Source: Brachycybe producta
Lineage: Eukaryota; Arthropoda; Diplopoda; Playtdesmida; Andrognathidae
Length of the DNA: 64,000 nt
NCBI GenBank assembly: GCA_036925085.1
Contig: JAUPFP010000048.1
Location: 1,071,001 to 1,135,000 of the forward strand
Direction of reading: 5' to 3'
Shown one piece after another: positions 43,012 through 54,015 of the stretch (position 1 is its first letter; each line of letters begins with the position of its first letter). Under the pieces are notes generated by a model. It had not been told where the DNA came from and did no database searches. It worked only from the letters and a program-made list of their open reading frames with translations. A program made the translations under genes and the position numbers.

Positions 43012-44379
43012 CTGCATGAATGGAATAATAATAATAATAAAAAAGAATGCTGATTTTAAAATATGTTTTCTCATAAGAATAGAATATTTTTCTTCAACTA
43101 TTCTTTGAAGAAAAAAAAAAAGATAAATGATTTTCATTTTTTTGTGTGTGTTTTCGCTATTTTATATTTTGAGATGACGGATTTTCATTTTGATCATAAT
43201 AATAATGGTCTCTACAACTATCATTTTTTGATATCTAACGTGTTATTTTTCATACAAATACACATTTTTATACGTTTTCAAATCTTTCAATTATTTTTAT
43301 TAATAATTCTTAATTATAATTGTGACGCTTTTTTTTCTGTTATAAAACACAATATAGTTATAGGAGCGTATGCTCGACTGTACAAAGTGAGTATTATTTC
43401 TGTTACTTTAATTCAACCGGGTGTTTCTTTTAAGATTGTTTTTAAAAATTTGCAAGGTATTAAATATATTGCAAGGGGAATATTTATGCTATTTTTTTGT
43501 ACGGTGGGTTTTTTTTTTCTCACTACAATGAGCAAAAAGTAACCGCTCCGAAATTGTGCACACGCTGAACTGAACATTTTGATCTATTTTAGAACTTTTT
43601 TTTCTGAGAGCTAGAAAAGCTAGAAAAAAATAAGATTGAATAGTGTTTTTTTCTTCTTCTCTCTTTCATTTCAGATATATAGTTCACATTCGGCTACATT
43701 TTTTGTCTGATTTTTTTTGCTGAGATTTACACAGTGTCTTGTAATAAAATAGTCTGTCTGGGTGTTGTAGGTAACATATCTGCTACTTAAAGACTCCCAT
43801 TTTCCCATCTGGGCTTCTTGCAGAGTTAATTATTCAAATTAAAAAAAAAATTGAAAAATAAGGAATTCATTGATAACCTTTAAGAGAGTTTGCACTTACA
43901 CCATAAATTACAAACAGCAGTTAAAAAATGATTCAGGCTAGTGATGCCAATTTCAGGAATATCTAAGCCACGTTCTGAGGTGGATTCAACACAGGATCAA
44001 ACTAAGTGCACATACCCATCGTGTTTTGCAAACAACATCAGCAAAGGTGTAGTGAACAGAGTTAAGAATGTACAGTATGTGGTTGATTTTCATCAATATC
44101 GGTTCAAGCCAACCAACATATCCTGAATTTTTGAAAACAAGATTGAAAGCTGCAGTCTCAACACAGTAGTGGCTTCAATAATATTTGAATACTATATGTA
44201 CTAATGCGGTATTCAATTGTGATTACAATCTGAACACATTATAAAAGTTGGAAGCCTCCAGGAGTATTTTAACGATTAGCAAATTTACAAAATGAAAAAA
44301 GTCGTTTTTTACTGAGAAAAACAACTCACAACGAAAGATATATAAAAACAAAATGAATATACAAATGTCACACAAAACA

Positions 44380-44560
44380 AAATTATCCCCATTCACCACT
44401 GCCTCAAGAAGAGAGTTCCATTGTCTTATAACTCTAGGAAAAAAAGACCAATAATATGAATCTGTCCTAGCAAAAATCTCCCTAATTTTCTTAGTGTGGT
44501 CAGCCCTGCCCATATATAGTGCTTTATGAATATCACTGGACTGGATGAATATCACTTTTT
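44380..44560 (-). pseudogene. LINE fragment, RT C-terminal end
   Basis: The translation HTKKIREIFARTDSYYWSFF followed by PRVIRQWNSLLEAVV matches the last conserved block of LINE ORF2 (TNSY..SFFPR.I..WN.LP). At DNA level it is close to 62100-62200 on the plus strand, sharing AAAATTAGGGAGATTTTTGC. It belongs to a different family from the 5.2 kb element. Confidence 0.8.
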
Positions 44561-45345
44561 AACTTTCTTTAACTGTGTTTTTTTTTCTGTTCTGCAATCA
44601 ATTATTAGTTTATATTTTTTGCAGTTTGAACGTTTCAACTTTTCAAACTATTTTTTGTCATTCTTTCTAATATTTTTTTCTGAATTAAAATACCACAAGT
44701 TGTAAATATTTAAAATGCCATGTTTAAATCTGCTATTTTTTTTTTTTTTGGAAAGTCTTTCCAGCAGCTATGTAGGCCCCAACTCTTTTAAAACACAAAA
44801 CATGCGCACAAAAATTGTCAAATATGCAACTATATTGATCTTCTAGTCTCTACATTCTGTAGAGAGAGAGAGAGAGAAGTAGTGAACATGCGAAATCCAA
44901 TTTTGACGTTTAGTATATAGAGGCAATAGAAACAACCTCCCGTTCATTCTTCACCACCCACACTGAACAAGATGGCGAATGGCTTTTGTATGGTGAATTG
45001 AACACTGATATACATAGACACACAGTGAAGAAGTCAACAGGCATTTCTTTGTAGAAGAGCTTTATAGGCTTTTTTATCCATAACCTTAGGTGACCAACCT
45101 GTTTTATAATTCTTACAGCCACCAATGTGGCATAAACTTATGTTATAAGTAGTCTTAAAATATTTAAATATTACTCTAATGAAAGTTCTTCTTACATACT
45201 GGTCTTTAATGTGTCAAGTGACATTAAAAATATCAATTGTGTGGCACAGTTGGTTTTTTAAGTTGGCCAGCTAAGCATAGCTTGTTTTGAAAAGTAGGGG
45301 GGGGGTGAGGGAAAGGTTTCATGGACAAGTGGCAGTCTACACAGA

Positions 45346-45372
<27 letters not shown>
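45346..45372. repeat. (GA)n microsatellite
   Basis: About 13 GA dinucleotides in the Ig3 intron. Confidence 0.93.
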
Positions 45373-45377
<5 letters not shown>

Positions 45378-46417
45378 GGAGTGAACAAAAATGACATTTA
45401 GGATTTAAACTATGGAGGTTGAGACATTACATGATACTGTAATAGATTGTCTATGGACTTGAATATAGGGATATATAGAAATCTACTACTACTACTACAG
45501 AAATATACATTTATGTAGTTCTCTAGAACAAATATGGAAAGATGCTTTTTTAAAGATAGAAGAATTTTATCTTTTTTTCTTGATGCATTTTTATTTTGAA
45601 GGGTCTTTTGGTAGTGACCACACTAATGCAATTCCCATGGATGCGTTTTTTAACAGCATTTTGGGCATTTTTATTATTATATTTTATTCCTTTCCATCAT
45701 CATCATCATCTTATTCGTACTCTCCGCCTGTGATCAAACTTTAGACTCAAATCCTCCTCCCCAAACCCACCCACCCACTCCTCCAATTTTTATTATTGCA
45801 ACACTCTTCCAAGTATCTTGGATGCTTTATAGGAAATTGAATTCCATAGCTCCAATGTAATGGAGATTTATTTGCATTTTCGTCCTGTTCTTATTTTTTA
45901 TAAAAGGCTTTTTAGGGAGGGAGGAATAGAGAGAAAAAAAGAGACATTTTTTTTTTCAAATACGAAGATTTTCTGTGTTATTTTTTTTTTCTTGAGCCCT
46001 CAAAAATTGCATCGATGCACAGTCGAGATAGGAATATGCATTGCAATAAATAATTCTATTTTAAAACTTCTCATCTGTAAATCTAGTCCTAAGATGATTC
46101 TTCCAATATCAAAACAGTCAGTCAGATATATAGAAAGCTTTTTCGGTGAAAATCTTGTTTATTTTTTTATAAGTATTTTTTGTTATTGATTTTTTTAAAA
46201 AAGAATTTTATATTAGTTTGCAGTTTGCAAACTTTACAAGAATTCTGATTGCATACTATAATATTTTGTATGATTTTTTTTAAAAAAAAAAGTTTCTAAA
46301 AACCAGAATGATTGGTTTTACATAGATGTTATTATTGGTTTATGTTGTATCAATTTATAGGTTTTATGTTTTGTAAAGTTACATTTATTTAATGAGAATA
46401 ATGACAGTGCGTTTTAC

Positions 46418-46535
46418 CTGTATGAAGGCACTGGGAATCCTTGGGCTACACAGGGAATGTAGGCAGTTTCTCCCTGTTTGCTCACATAGTTGGGGACGCT
46501 GTGGGTGATACGAGGAGGGACACTACTTTGTGGAT
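46418..46535 (-). CDS. Dscam: Dscam exon: Ig3, first half
   Basis: It encodes DPQSSVPPRITHSVPNYV followed by the first cysteine in YIPC and the turn AQGFPVPSYR. The first codon (Asp) is split with the preceding exon. The polypyrimidine acceptor is tcttttcttttacag and the donor GTAAAACG. It has 118 nt and phases 1-2, so it ends with two bases of an Arg/Ser codon completed by the next exon. In Drosophila Dscam1 this half of Ig3 is the exon 6 cluster. The 2.5 kb intron upstream shows no second copy that fits the phase. Confidence 0.9.
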
Positions 46536-47084
46536 CTGTAAAAGAAAAGAATATGGTGGATAAGATTTGTTTGATTTTTTACACTTACGTTGTACAAATT
46601 AAATTAAGACAGCAACAACAGAATGAGCATACCAAGGCTTAGATTCATCCCAGAACCTCAGCACTTGAAGAACTCCTTGAACAGAGATTTTTGTTACAAC
46701 GCTTTTCAAACAATACTTCCAAATGCCAAGATTGTTGGCTGAATATGGACACGTGCATTAGGCTGAAGTAAAATCGAAAACCATATGTCACACTATGACA
46801 TTGTCTCATTATTCAAAAGATGAATCAACTTAAGTGCGCTTCTGTCATGCAAAGCATTTGATATATTTAGCTACTAAAGGGACACATGCTTGTGGCTCCA
46901 TATAATGTTCAATGGAGCTAGGGAATAAGTATCAATTTATCAATAATATATATAATTGGTAAAAAATCACAGTAGACTTGGTAGATAAAGACATGCTAAA
47001 TTAAAAAAAAAATAATAATAATATTTAACACAGATGCTCAGATTGAAGTACTTTGTTGTTTAGAACTTTTGTTTTTCAGGGCAT

Positions 47085-47300
47085 CTAGAAAAATTTCATT
47101 TTTTTGACAATTTTTACTCTTTTGAATTTATGGGTGTTATGGTCCTCGGAAGTCTGGTGGACCCTCCTGTGTTCATTTCAGTGCTTTCATAGGCGTTATT
47201 AATGCCCTTAACAGTTCAATACTTCCAAAAATGCAATGCAATACTAGGTCTTTTTTTGTTCTTGGTCTCCCAACTCTTGCCACCCCAAGTTTTAGGATAA
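47085..47300 (+). repeat. Family C repeat, copy 1
   Basis: It shares GAATTTATGGGTGTTATGG, CCTCCTGTGTTCATTTCAGT, AATGCCCTTAACAGTTC and TTTTTGTTCTTGGTCTCCCA with the copy at 61141-61468. The terminal repeats are not clear in this copy. Confidence 0.8.
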
Positions 47301-48599
47301 ATTGTAGTTTTTTTTTAATTAGAAGTAAAATGTCAAATGATAACTTAATTATTAAAAAACTATCATAATCTTTGTTTTGAAAGATATCATGTAAATATAC
47401 TTAGTTAAATTTTTGACATTTCTACCAATGGCTTCTTAAACCTTGCTTCTACAATAGCTGAGAGGTTGCATCTAGGTGCACAGTATGCCTTGCAGTGTAC
47501 AAGTTTTTTCTGAAGACATCATAACTCATGAATTCATTATGTTTATGTTATCTTAAGCTGAAACTGCACATGGACCCTTTCACTGAATGTGTAAAAGATT
47601 GCAAGCAAAGCTTGAGCATGTGTTCTAAGATCCTTGTAACAAACTTGCGATCTGGATGAGCTTGATCACTGAGGCGTTACGCTTGCTTTACGTACATCGC
47701 AAATAACACAAGAGCCAATCAGGAAGCACATACAGCAAGAAGAAAGAATAGTGAAAATCAACACTGTAGAAGAAAAACTGTAAAATAAAGTGAAAATGTG
47801 GTCAGCATGCATAGGCCTAAGTATATGGCATCATGGCATGTACTGTACGTGTAGTTATAAAAACTGGTTTGCTGCTTGAAAGATTTGAGCTTTGCTTGTA
47901 ATAGATTATGTGTGTACAGTAGTTTCAGCTTTAGTAGTTTGCTGAAACTGAAAAAATTTTGCTGAAGCTTACCTATTTGGCAGTAAAGCTTTTCAGCTAT
48001 TGCGCTCAGTCATCTTCAGTTAATATAAAACCATCTCAACATTTACATTTGTTTTAACGCATTGAATTATGTACATACAATCGCGTTTTTATACTCCTTG
48101 TGGTTGATATCCATGATATGATTACGTCACTATAGTCTGCCATTTACAATAAGCAAAAATATCTAGTATAAGATAATTTAGCATAAGCATAAAAAGCTTT
48201 TAGCTTGAATGTTCAGTTTTTCCTAAAATAATTCATCTTCATTTCACAAATAAATGCACTAGCCTAACATATTTCATTTCATTGTCAGCTGCAGAAGATT
48301 CATCTTCAACATACAACTATATCACACATTATAGTTACAATCAAAGAGAGTTTTTCTAAACCAATGAAACATTTATAATCATATAATTCTGCCCTCTGCT
48401 TATGAGCAATTACGTACTGGCTGTAAATTTCTAAGGTTGGCAATATCTGGCACTGGAACGTCGCCCGCCCAATATTTCTTTCCTAGCATTTAAACTAGCA
48501 GCAGTTTTCCAATATAACACCAAACATGTAAACATTTGAAATTTAAGCAGCTGTTACATTTTGGTAAAAAGTAAATTTGCCTTTTACAATTACTAAAGG

Positions 48600-48785
48600 C
48601 ACTCGACGGTCACCCAAGTTTGAAAAGTTCCCAGGAACTTCACTCTTTTGAGACGCTTCAGGTGCTTCACAGTTTCAAGAGGCTGGATTCCAGAAGCCAT
48701 GCACTTTAGAGTGGCTTCTTGTGGGCCTCGTAGTTTTACGAACCTTCCGGCACCTTCCATAATTTCGAGAGGCTCCTTTTGCTTG
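48600..48785 (-). other. Unidentified open frame, possible coding relic
   Basis: The minus strand is open with EPLEIMEGAGRFVKLRGPQE, ATLKCMASGIQPLETVKHLK and RLKRVKFLGTFQTWVTVECL. Base composition is more balanced than the intron around it. GPQEATLKCMASG recalls the Ig core GPQVSLKCIASG of the Ig5 exon, but the rest does not follow an Ig pattern. Possible splice sites would make it phase 0-0, which does not fit the phase-1 junction. It could be a gene fragment or chance. Confidence 0.25.
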
Positions 48786-49028
48786 TTTATCCAATAATTT
48801 TTTTTAATTTTCAACTAATATAGTTACAATTTTGCATTGCTAGCTTAAATTACAAAATTGTATGTGTTATAGTTTTCAAAATACGTATTCTTAAAAAAAC
48901 ACGTTATTTACACCATTTAGCAGTGTATAAAAGTGAATGTTTGGCGCACCCGGTGCCTAGAAAGACCGGTGCAGGTGGCATTTGAGCAATGTAAACATTT
49001 AAAAGATTTCTCATGGATTGGAACTCAC

Positions 49029-49175
49029 CTGTAACAATGACTCTCGACGGAGCACTAATCTGTGTTTCATTAGTCAGCCGATGTATTGTTTTGCATCGAT
49101 ATGATTTGGTACCGTCATCTGGTTCCACCTGACGAATGTATAATTCTCCTGAGCTTGTAATTGTGTAATGTTGGT
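49029..49175 (-). CDS. Dscam: Dscam exon: Ig2, second half
   Basis: It completes Ig2: QHYTITSSGELYIRQVEPDD, then GTKSYRC with the second Ig cysteine, then HRLTNETQISAPSRVIVT. NET is a possible N-glycosylation site. The last base of the previous exon plus AC gives Asp, so the join is clean. The acceptor is gttttatag and the donor is GTGAGTTC. Length 147 nt, phases 1-1. The motif SGELYIR followed by KSYRCKT.HRLT is diagnostic of Dscam Ig2, which is one of the homophilic binding surfaces in the family. Confidence 0.93.
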
Positions 49176-51728
49176 CTATAAAACACAAAGATAATAACGA
49201 AAAGAAGAGACAAAATGAGAAAATGCAAATTAAATTTATCTTGGATTTATCGTTTTAAGTCACGTTTAATTTTTTTTCTTCTTCTTCCGCTTCTTCTTCT
49301 TCTTCTTCTTCTTGTACGAAGATGTTTGTTTATTGGAAGGTACATTTTTGACAATAAAAAATATTTAGAATAATAGAAGATCACATTAGAGATGACATTA
49401 CATTTTTATTCTGTTAACTTTTAGCATATGGCCAATACAGAACACACAAAATAAATCTTCAACCTAAATAAAAATATATGTATATTCTTTTATTACATCT
49501 GGAACCATTTGTGGAATGCAATTTCTTTAAGTTAAAAAGAAGAAAAGGAAAGAAAAAAATGTCTCAGTAATTTCTCGCTTAACCATTTTATATATATTTT
49601 TTTCTCTGGTTCTTTAGATATACACTTTTATACAAGTCAAATTCTAATAAAACTTTTCTCAAAAAAAAAAAAAAGCTCTCCTCCATTTATGAAGCAGATT
49701 TTTTTCTTTTTTTTTTCTTTCTCTGTTTAAATTGCCTCTTTTTTTTATCTTTATTGGTTATTGTACAGTTTGGAGAAAATGATATTTTATCTTTGTTAGG
49801 CCTTTTATAGAGGTCGCTTTTCAAATTTACTTTCGGCCCATTGGTTCACCCAAAAAAAAACGGAAATTGTCCACCTATCACAGTTTCATCTTAGATTTTT
49901 TTATATATATAATAATGTTAGAAGGGGAGCCTTAGCATAAATTACAGAAATGGATTTATACTTGTGGATCATATTAATAGAAAATAATAAAAAAAAAATG
50001 TTGCATTAAATGACAGAACAACGACCTCTTGTGGTATTTTGCATCAACAGATTGATGTTGCTTGGTTGCTGCATAGAGACAAAAAAAGAGAGAGAGAAAA
50101 TCTTATCTACATGTGAATATATAACAAGATTTTTCTATGTGTTTCTTGGGAGCAATCTAGACACACAGCTCAAATTATAAGTTTTTTTTTATATGTTAAA
50201 GAGGTTAGAACTTTGGTCATGTGGGTGGTTATGTAGATCTATAAATGTGGTTGTGTTGGGTCTCTCTCTCTCTCTTTCTCTCTCCCTCTAACACAGGTGC
50301 TTGTAAAATGAAAATCTGTGCTTCTGAAATTTGGAAAAGTAAAAGTGGTTTTTACTTTTAGAGTTTTTAGAGTAATAACGCACTCAAGCATATTATAAAA
50401 AAAGAAAAACTTTGAAATACGTTTCACGCAAGTTTGTATTTCTACTTGTTTCTAAATGCATTTTCTTTTCACTTTTAGCTGCTGCTGTTGCTGTTTTTTT
50501 TTTCCTAATGTATGATTTCATTTGAAAAGAATACTCTTAGGCGTAACAGTAAAAAAATGAGATTCTACAGGGTGTCCTTTTTTGTTGTTAGGTTAAAGTT
50601 AGGTTAAAAATTAATAACATATTCAGTAGATAAAAAGTTGTATCAACTCTAAATAGCTTGCCCTTGAGACGAGAGTAATGTAATATATAACAAAGTATTT
50701 ATGTTAACGAGTTGATCGAACTTTTCAAAAAGAAGTTCGATTATATTATATTTTTTATCTAATCAAAATGTTCGATCAGATTTTTTTCCGAATTGCGAGC
50801 AAAATGATCGACAAAAAACGCAGGAGTTTTAATTTCTCTGTACTTTTCATTTTGGTGTAAACTCTTATGGTTATTTTTAAAAAGAATGCTCTTATAAGGT
50901 AGATTTGTCTTACAGTGCTGCAAACGTTACAGAACAGGAAATTAAGGACTTGTAGTGGCGTACAAATGGCAAGGCCTTTGGAAACTAATTCATTCAAGTC
51001 CATTTGACTTTTTTTTTCTATCTAATTTCTATTGCAATGTAATTCTGTAATGTATTCAGCAATGTAATAACACAGCAGCATAAACCAGAGCAGAAGAGGA
51101 GTAATGCTGTGTTTACAGTTAGCATTTCGTTATGTTGTAATTCCAAATTTGTATTCAAGTTGTACACATATCAGAGAGGACGTTTTCTTGAAATGCTGAC
51201 TATAAATGGTGCATTAATTGCGTTCATGCAGGCGTGTCGTGTATTGCCGAACATTGTCGATAATGGCAATGCTATTTCGAAATGTCATTAATTTAAGACC
51301 ATTTGACATCACTAATTTCCTGTAACGTTTGCAACTTTGTTAAGATACTGCGACTTAACCGAAGCATTACTATTTACAACATACTTTTAATGTATATGTA
51401 CTTCAAATACGTCTAAACGTAACATTAGTATTGTTTTGAATGTTAGTACAAAATATGCTTTTGAAATTATTTCTGTAGAACTCTAACTTTTCATCTTTGG
51501 GGGCCACTTGTTGAGTATAACACTGCATAAATTTAAATAAAATGCGCCATTATTAAGGATTAATTTGGTGATTTATTGAATGGTTATTTTAAAATTGTTC
51601 CCATTTGAATTACATTAGCTGATTTAGTGGTTGTCCTCAAATCGAGATAGATTCTATGAATTAAACATTAGAGAAGTAAAGGAAGCGCCAGGCTTTTTCG
51701 GTTTAATCTTGAAATATATATTACTTAC
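49176..51728. other. Intron inside Ig2, 2.55 kb
   Basis: No exon is seen. It contains a (CTT)n run at 49277-49313, a TCTCTCTC run near 50261-50286 and a weak inverted pair (CAAACGTTACAG near 50923; CTGTAACGTTTG near 51320) that may delimit a decayed element. Confidence 0.55.
49277..49313. repeat. (CTT)n microsatellite
   Basis: Twelve imperfect CTT triplets. Confidence 0.9.
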
Positions 51729-51884
51729 CACTACTAGAAGGTGGTAGTAACGTTTCGTCTATAATCCAGGCTGTAACTTTGACGTAATCCCGAACAAAAC
51801 TTGGAATGTGGCAACGTAGAGCCGCCGTATTACCACGGATGACGTATTCGTCGTAAACTTGCACTTCATAATATTGCTTCACAA
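51729..51884 (-). CDS. Dscam: Dscam exon: Ig2, first half
   Basis: This exon encodes the N-terminal half of the second Ig domain. The reading QYYEVQVYDEYVIRGNTAAL is very close to the conserved Dscam Ig2 start. It is followed by the first Ig cysteine in ALRC, the PSFV segment and the core Trp in TAWIIDE. The acceptor is ttttag at 51885-51886 and the donor is GTAAGTAA just below 51729. It has 156 nt, starts with 2 nt of a split codon and ends with 1 nt, so phases are 1-1. In Drosophila Dscam1 this half-domain is the exon 4 cluster of alternatives; here only one copy is seen. The adjacent intron upstream carries a 600-bp tandem array ending about 270 bp away. Confidence 0.92.
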
Positions 51885-52159
51885 CTAAAAACAAATATTG
51901 AGTTAGAAAAAGGAAAATTAGATTATCTTTGAACATTTCCAACTTATAGTTAATCGTGTGGTTATTTGTGCTTAGGTTAAGTTTAAGTTATAAGAGGTTG
52001 TTTTCAAAAATCAGGAAAATTTTTTTAATTTCAAAATCTTTTTTTAATCTAAAAGATTAACAAGGGATTCAAGGAACCCTATAGACCTCCATTGCTTTAA
52101 TATATGCTTTCATATATCAAATAACCAACTTTTTTTCATTGTTACATGTATACGCTTGA

Positions 52160-52775
52160 GTCCGCACATGAACACACGTGCACACATGAGTATGCACATG
52201 TACACACGTGTGCGCATGTGTACGCACATGTACACATGTGTGCGCATGTGTATGCACATGTACACACTTGTGCACATGTGTACGCACATGTACACACTTG
52301 TACGCATGTGTATGCACATGTACACACTTGTGCGCACGTGTACACACATGTGCACATGTGTACGCACATGTACACACTTGTATGCATGTGTATGCACATG
52401 TACACACTTGTGCGCACGTGTACGCACATGTACACACTTGTGCACATGTGTATGCACATGTACACACTTGTGCGCATGTGTATGCATATGTACACACTTG
52501 TGCGCACGTGTACGCACATGTACACACTTGTGCGCACGTGTATGCACATGTGCACATGTGTATGCACATGTATGCACTTGTGCGCATGTGTACGCACATC
52601 TACACACTTGTGCGCATGTGTATGCACATGTACAATTTGTGCGCATGTGTACGCACATGTACACACTTGTGCGCATGTGTACGCACATGTACACACTTGT
52701 GCGCATGTGTACGCACATGTACACACTTGTGCGCATGTGTACGCACATGTAAAGACGTGTGCACATGTGTATATA
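52160..52775. repeat. 30-bp minisatellite, alternating purine-pyrimidine
   Basis: About twenty units of a 30-mer built of GTGCGCATGTGTACGCACAT and GTACACACTT recur with small changes. Most of the tract alternates purine and pyrimidine, which favours Z-DNA, and contains many ACATGT and TGCGCA palindromes. Because 30 is a multiple of three and stops are absent, five frames on both strands stay open for 160-228 codons with His/Cys/Val/Met repeats; these are artefacts. The array ends about 270 bp before the Ig2 exon acceptor. Confidence 0.96.
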
Positions 52776-52899
52776 GATAAACACATGTATGTATTCAAGT
52801 ACATGACATAGTTACATGTGATGCGCATGCGTCATTCATTTGTAATAATATGGGTTTAAAATGAAATTACGTCACATGTATTCTAATATACAAAAATAA

Positions 52900-53345
52900 T
52901 TACAGAACATAGAAAGGAACACCCCTCCTAAATAATAGAAAAGTCCCCCTTTCGAATGCTACAACTGGAAAGAGAAAGAATCTTGATTTTTTGAAAAAAA
53001 AATTACGTTTTTAAAAAATCGAAATTTTATATATCAAATCGCTCTAAAATCCAGTTTCATCGTCAGAATGTGTACATCATTTTAGGTCTGATGATATTTT
53101 ATTGTAGCTGGCCCCGTTTTCGAGTTGTTCGACCCACAAAAAATTATGACCAAAAACTCAAAATTTGTTTCTAAAAAATTCAGACATAAATAACCCCTGA
53201 GTAAAATTTTCTACTTTTTTGTCAGGAGCATCAAATTGACCCACGGAATCAAATACAAAATACTGCATGTCTTTATCTCATTCCGTTCTTGAGTTGTTCG
53301 AGGAACAAAATCGGGTTCCGGACACACACACACACACAGACATAC
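52900..53345. repeat. Unclassified interspersed repeat ending in (CA)n
   Basis: The sequence holds two similar sub-blocks: CCGTTTTCGAGTTGTTCGAC near 53108 and CCGTTCTTGAGTTGTTCGAG near 53283, each following a stretch about loss of A/T-rich TCAAAT.... It ends in a CACACACACA run at 53323-53337. The internal repetition and simple tail look like a dispersed element, but no class can be named. Confidence 0.45.
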
Positions 53346-53566
53346 AGACATCCTTTTTTCCCCCTTTTCTTGCATGATCCTATATACCTCGATTGCAAAA
53401 AAACAATTTTTGAATTTTTTTTAACACTGATGAAAGTGAAATTAACTGAAGAAAATTTAACGTATACAATTTATTTGGCTCGCTGCGCTCACTACCAATT
53501 TTCACAACATTTGTTACAAACTGTTTTGGCTCACGTCGTTTGTCTGTCCGAGGTATTACTTTTTAT

Positions 53567-54015
53567 TAAACCTGGATAAAACGGACCCTTTATTAAAATG
53601 GAAACCTGGCTAAGCAGAAAAAAATATGGGAACAGTATTCTTCATTTAAAACACCTTGTATAAACCGGAAACCTGTGTAACGCAGAAACGGAAGGCAATT
53701 TCCAGTACAAATGTAATAATGTAAACTACTTAAAACAGAAACTAAAAAGAAATAATAAAAGATAAAAAGAGATAAGATGCCTGTACATGTACATGTGTTT
53801 TCAAATTACATTATATTTTAATTTTAAAATCATGTAGATCTACATGTACTGTGTTTCTGTGTTGTTTTTTACTGCCGTTACAGTAACCGTTGCAGTTTAG
53901 TCCTACCCTAACACCCGATTAAGTCTATTTTTACTTACCTCTATAAAACGGAAAACTGCTAGAACAAAAAAAAAATCTAGAACCGCATTATTCAGTTTTA
54001 TCCAAGTTTTACTGT
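53567..54015. mobile_element. pogo/Tigger-like MITE
   Basis: The right end, read inverted, is TACAGTAAAACTTGGATAAA followed by ACTGAATAATGCGG. The left end is TAAACCTGGATAAAACGGAC. Blocks such as GGAAACCTGGCTAAGCAG and AAACCGGAAACCTGTGTAAC in between repeat the theme. Ends of the CAGTAAAACCTGGATAA type flanked by TA are typical of pogo/Tigger DNA transposons (family knowledge). No transposase is left. Confidence 0.6.

Larger units (their letters stand above)
43012..46417. other. Intron inside Ig3, 3.41 kb
   Basis: No exon is seen. It includes a LINE 3' fragment (44380-44560, minus), a (GA)n array at 45346-45372 and very AT-rich open frames (43063-43542, 45860-46189) whose Phe/Ile/Asn-rich translations are composition artefacts. 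Confidence 0.6.
46536..49028. other. Intron Ig2-Ig3, 2.49 kb
   Basis: No exon that fits the phase-1 junction is seen. It holds a family C repeat at 47085-47300 and an unexplained open frame at 48600-48785. In arthropod Dscam1 the corresponding intron carries the exon 6 alternatives. Confidence 0.6.
2699..51884 (-). other. Dscam: Dscam gene, internal part (21 exons, Ig2 to FN4)
   Basis: Twenty-one exons on the minus strand join through GT-AG introns without breaking frame and total 3528 nt (about 1176 codons). Domain order Ig2-Ig9 then FN1-FN4 is that of DSCAM/Dscam, a type I membrane protein that binds itself on apposed cells and guides neurite self-avoidance and adhesion (family knowledge). 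All inter-domain introns are phase 1. Introns inside domains are phase 0, 1 or 2. Ig4, Ig5 and Ig7 are single-exon domains. The others are split into two. Both gene ends are missing: Ig1 and signal peptide lie beyond 64000, and Ig10, FN5-6, the membrane segment and cytoplasmic tail lie left of 1. No premature stop or frameshift is seen in any exon. Assignment as a Dscam-family gene is firm; orthology to one particular paralog (for example DSCAML1) cannot be settled here. Confidence 0.93.

Noticed and set aside
43063-43542. 159-codon plus-strand frame
   Set aside because: The translation is Phe/Ile/Asn/Lys-rich from AT-rich DNA, has no domain, and lies in an intron antisense to Dscam.
48600-48785. 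Considered as an alternative Ig3 exon of Dscam
   Set aside because: Possible splice sites give phase 0-0, while the junction needs phase 1, and only one short motif is Ig-like. Kept as an unexplained frame only.
52110-52828. Open frames of 160-228 codons on both strands with Cys/His/Val/Met repeats
   Set aside because: They are products of the 30-bp minisatellite, whose period is a multiple of three and lacks stops. Five frames open at once is not a gene signature.
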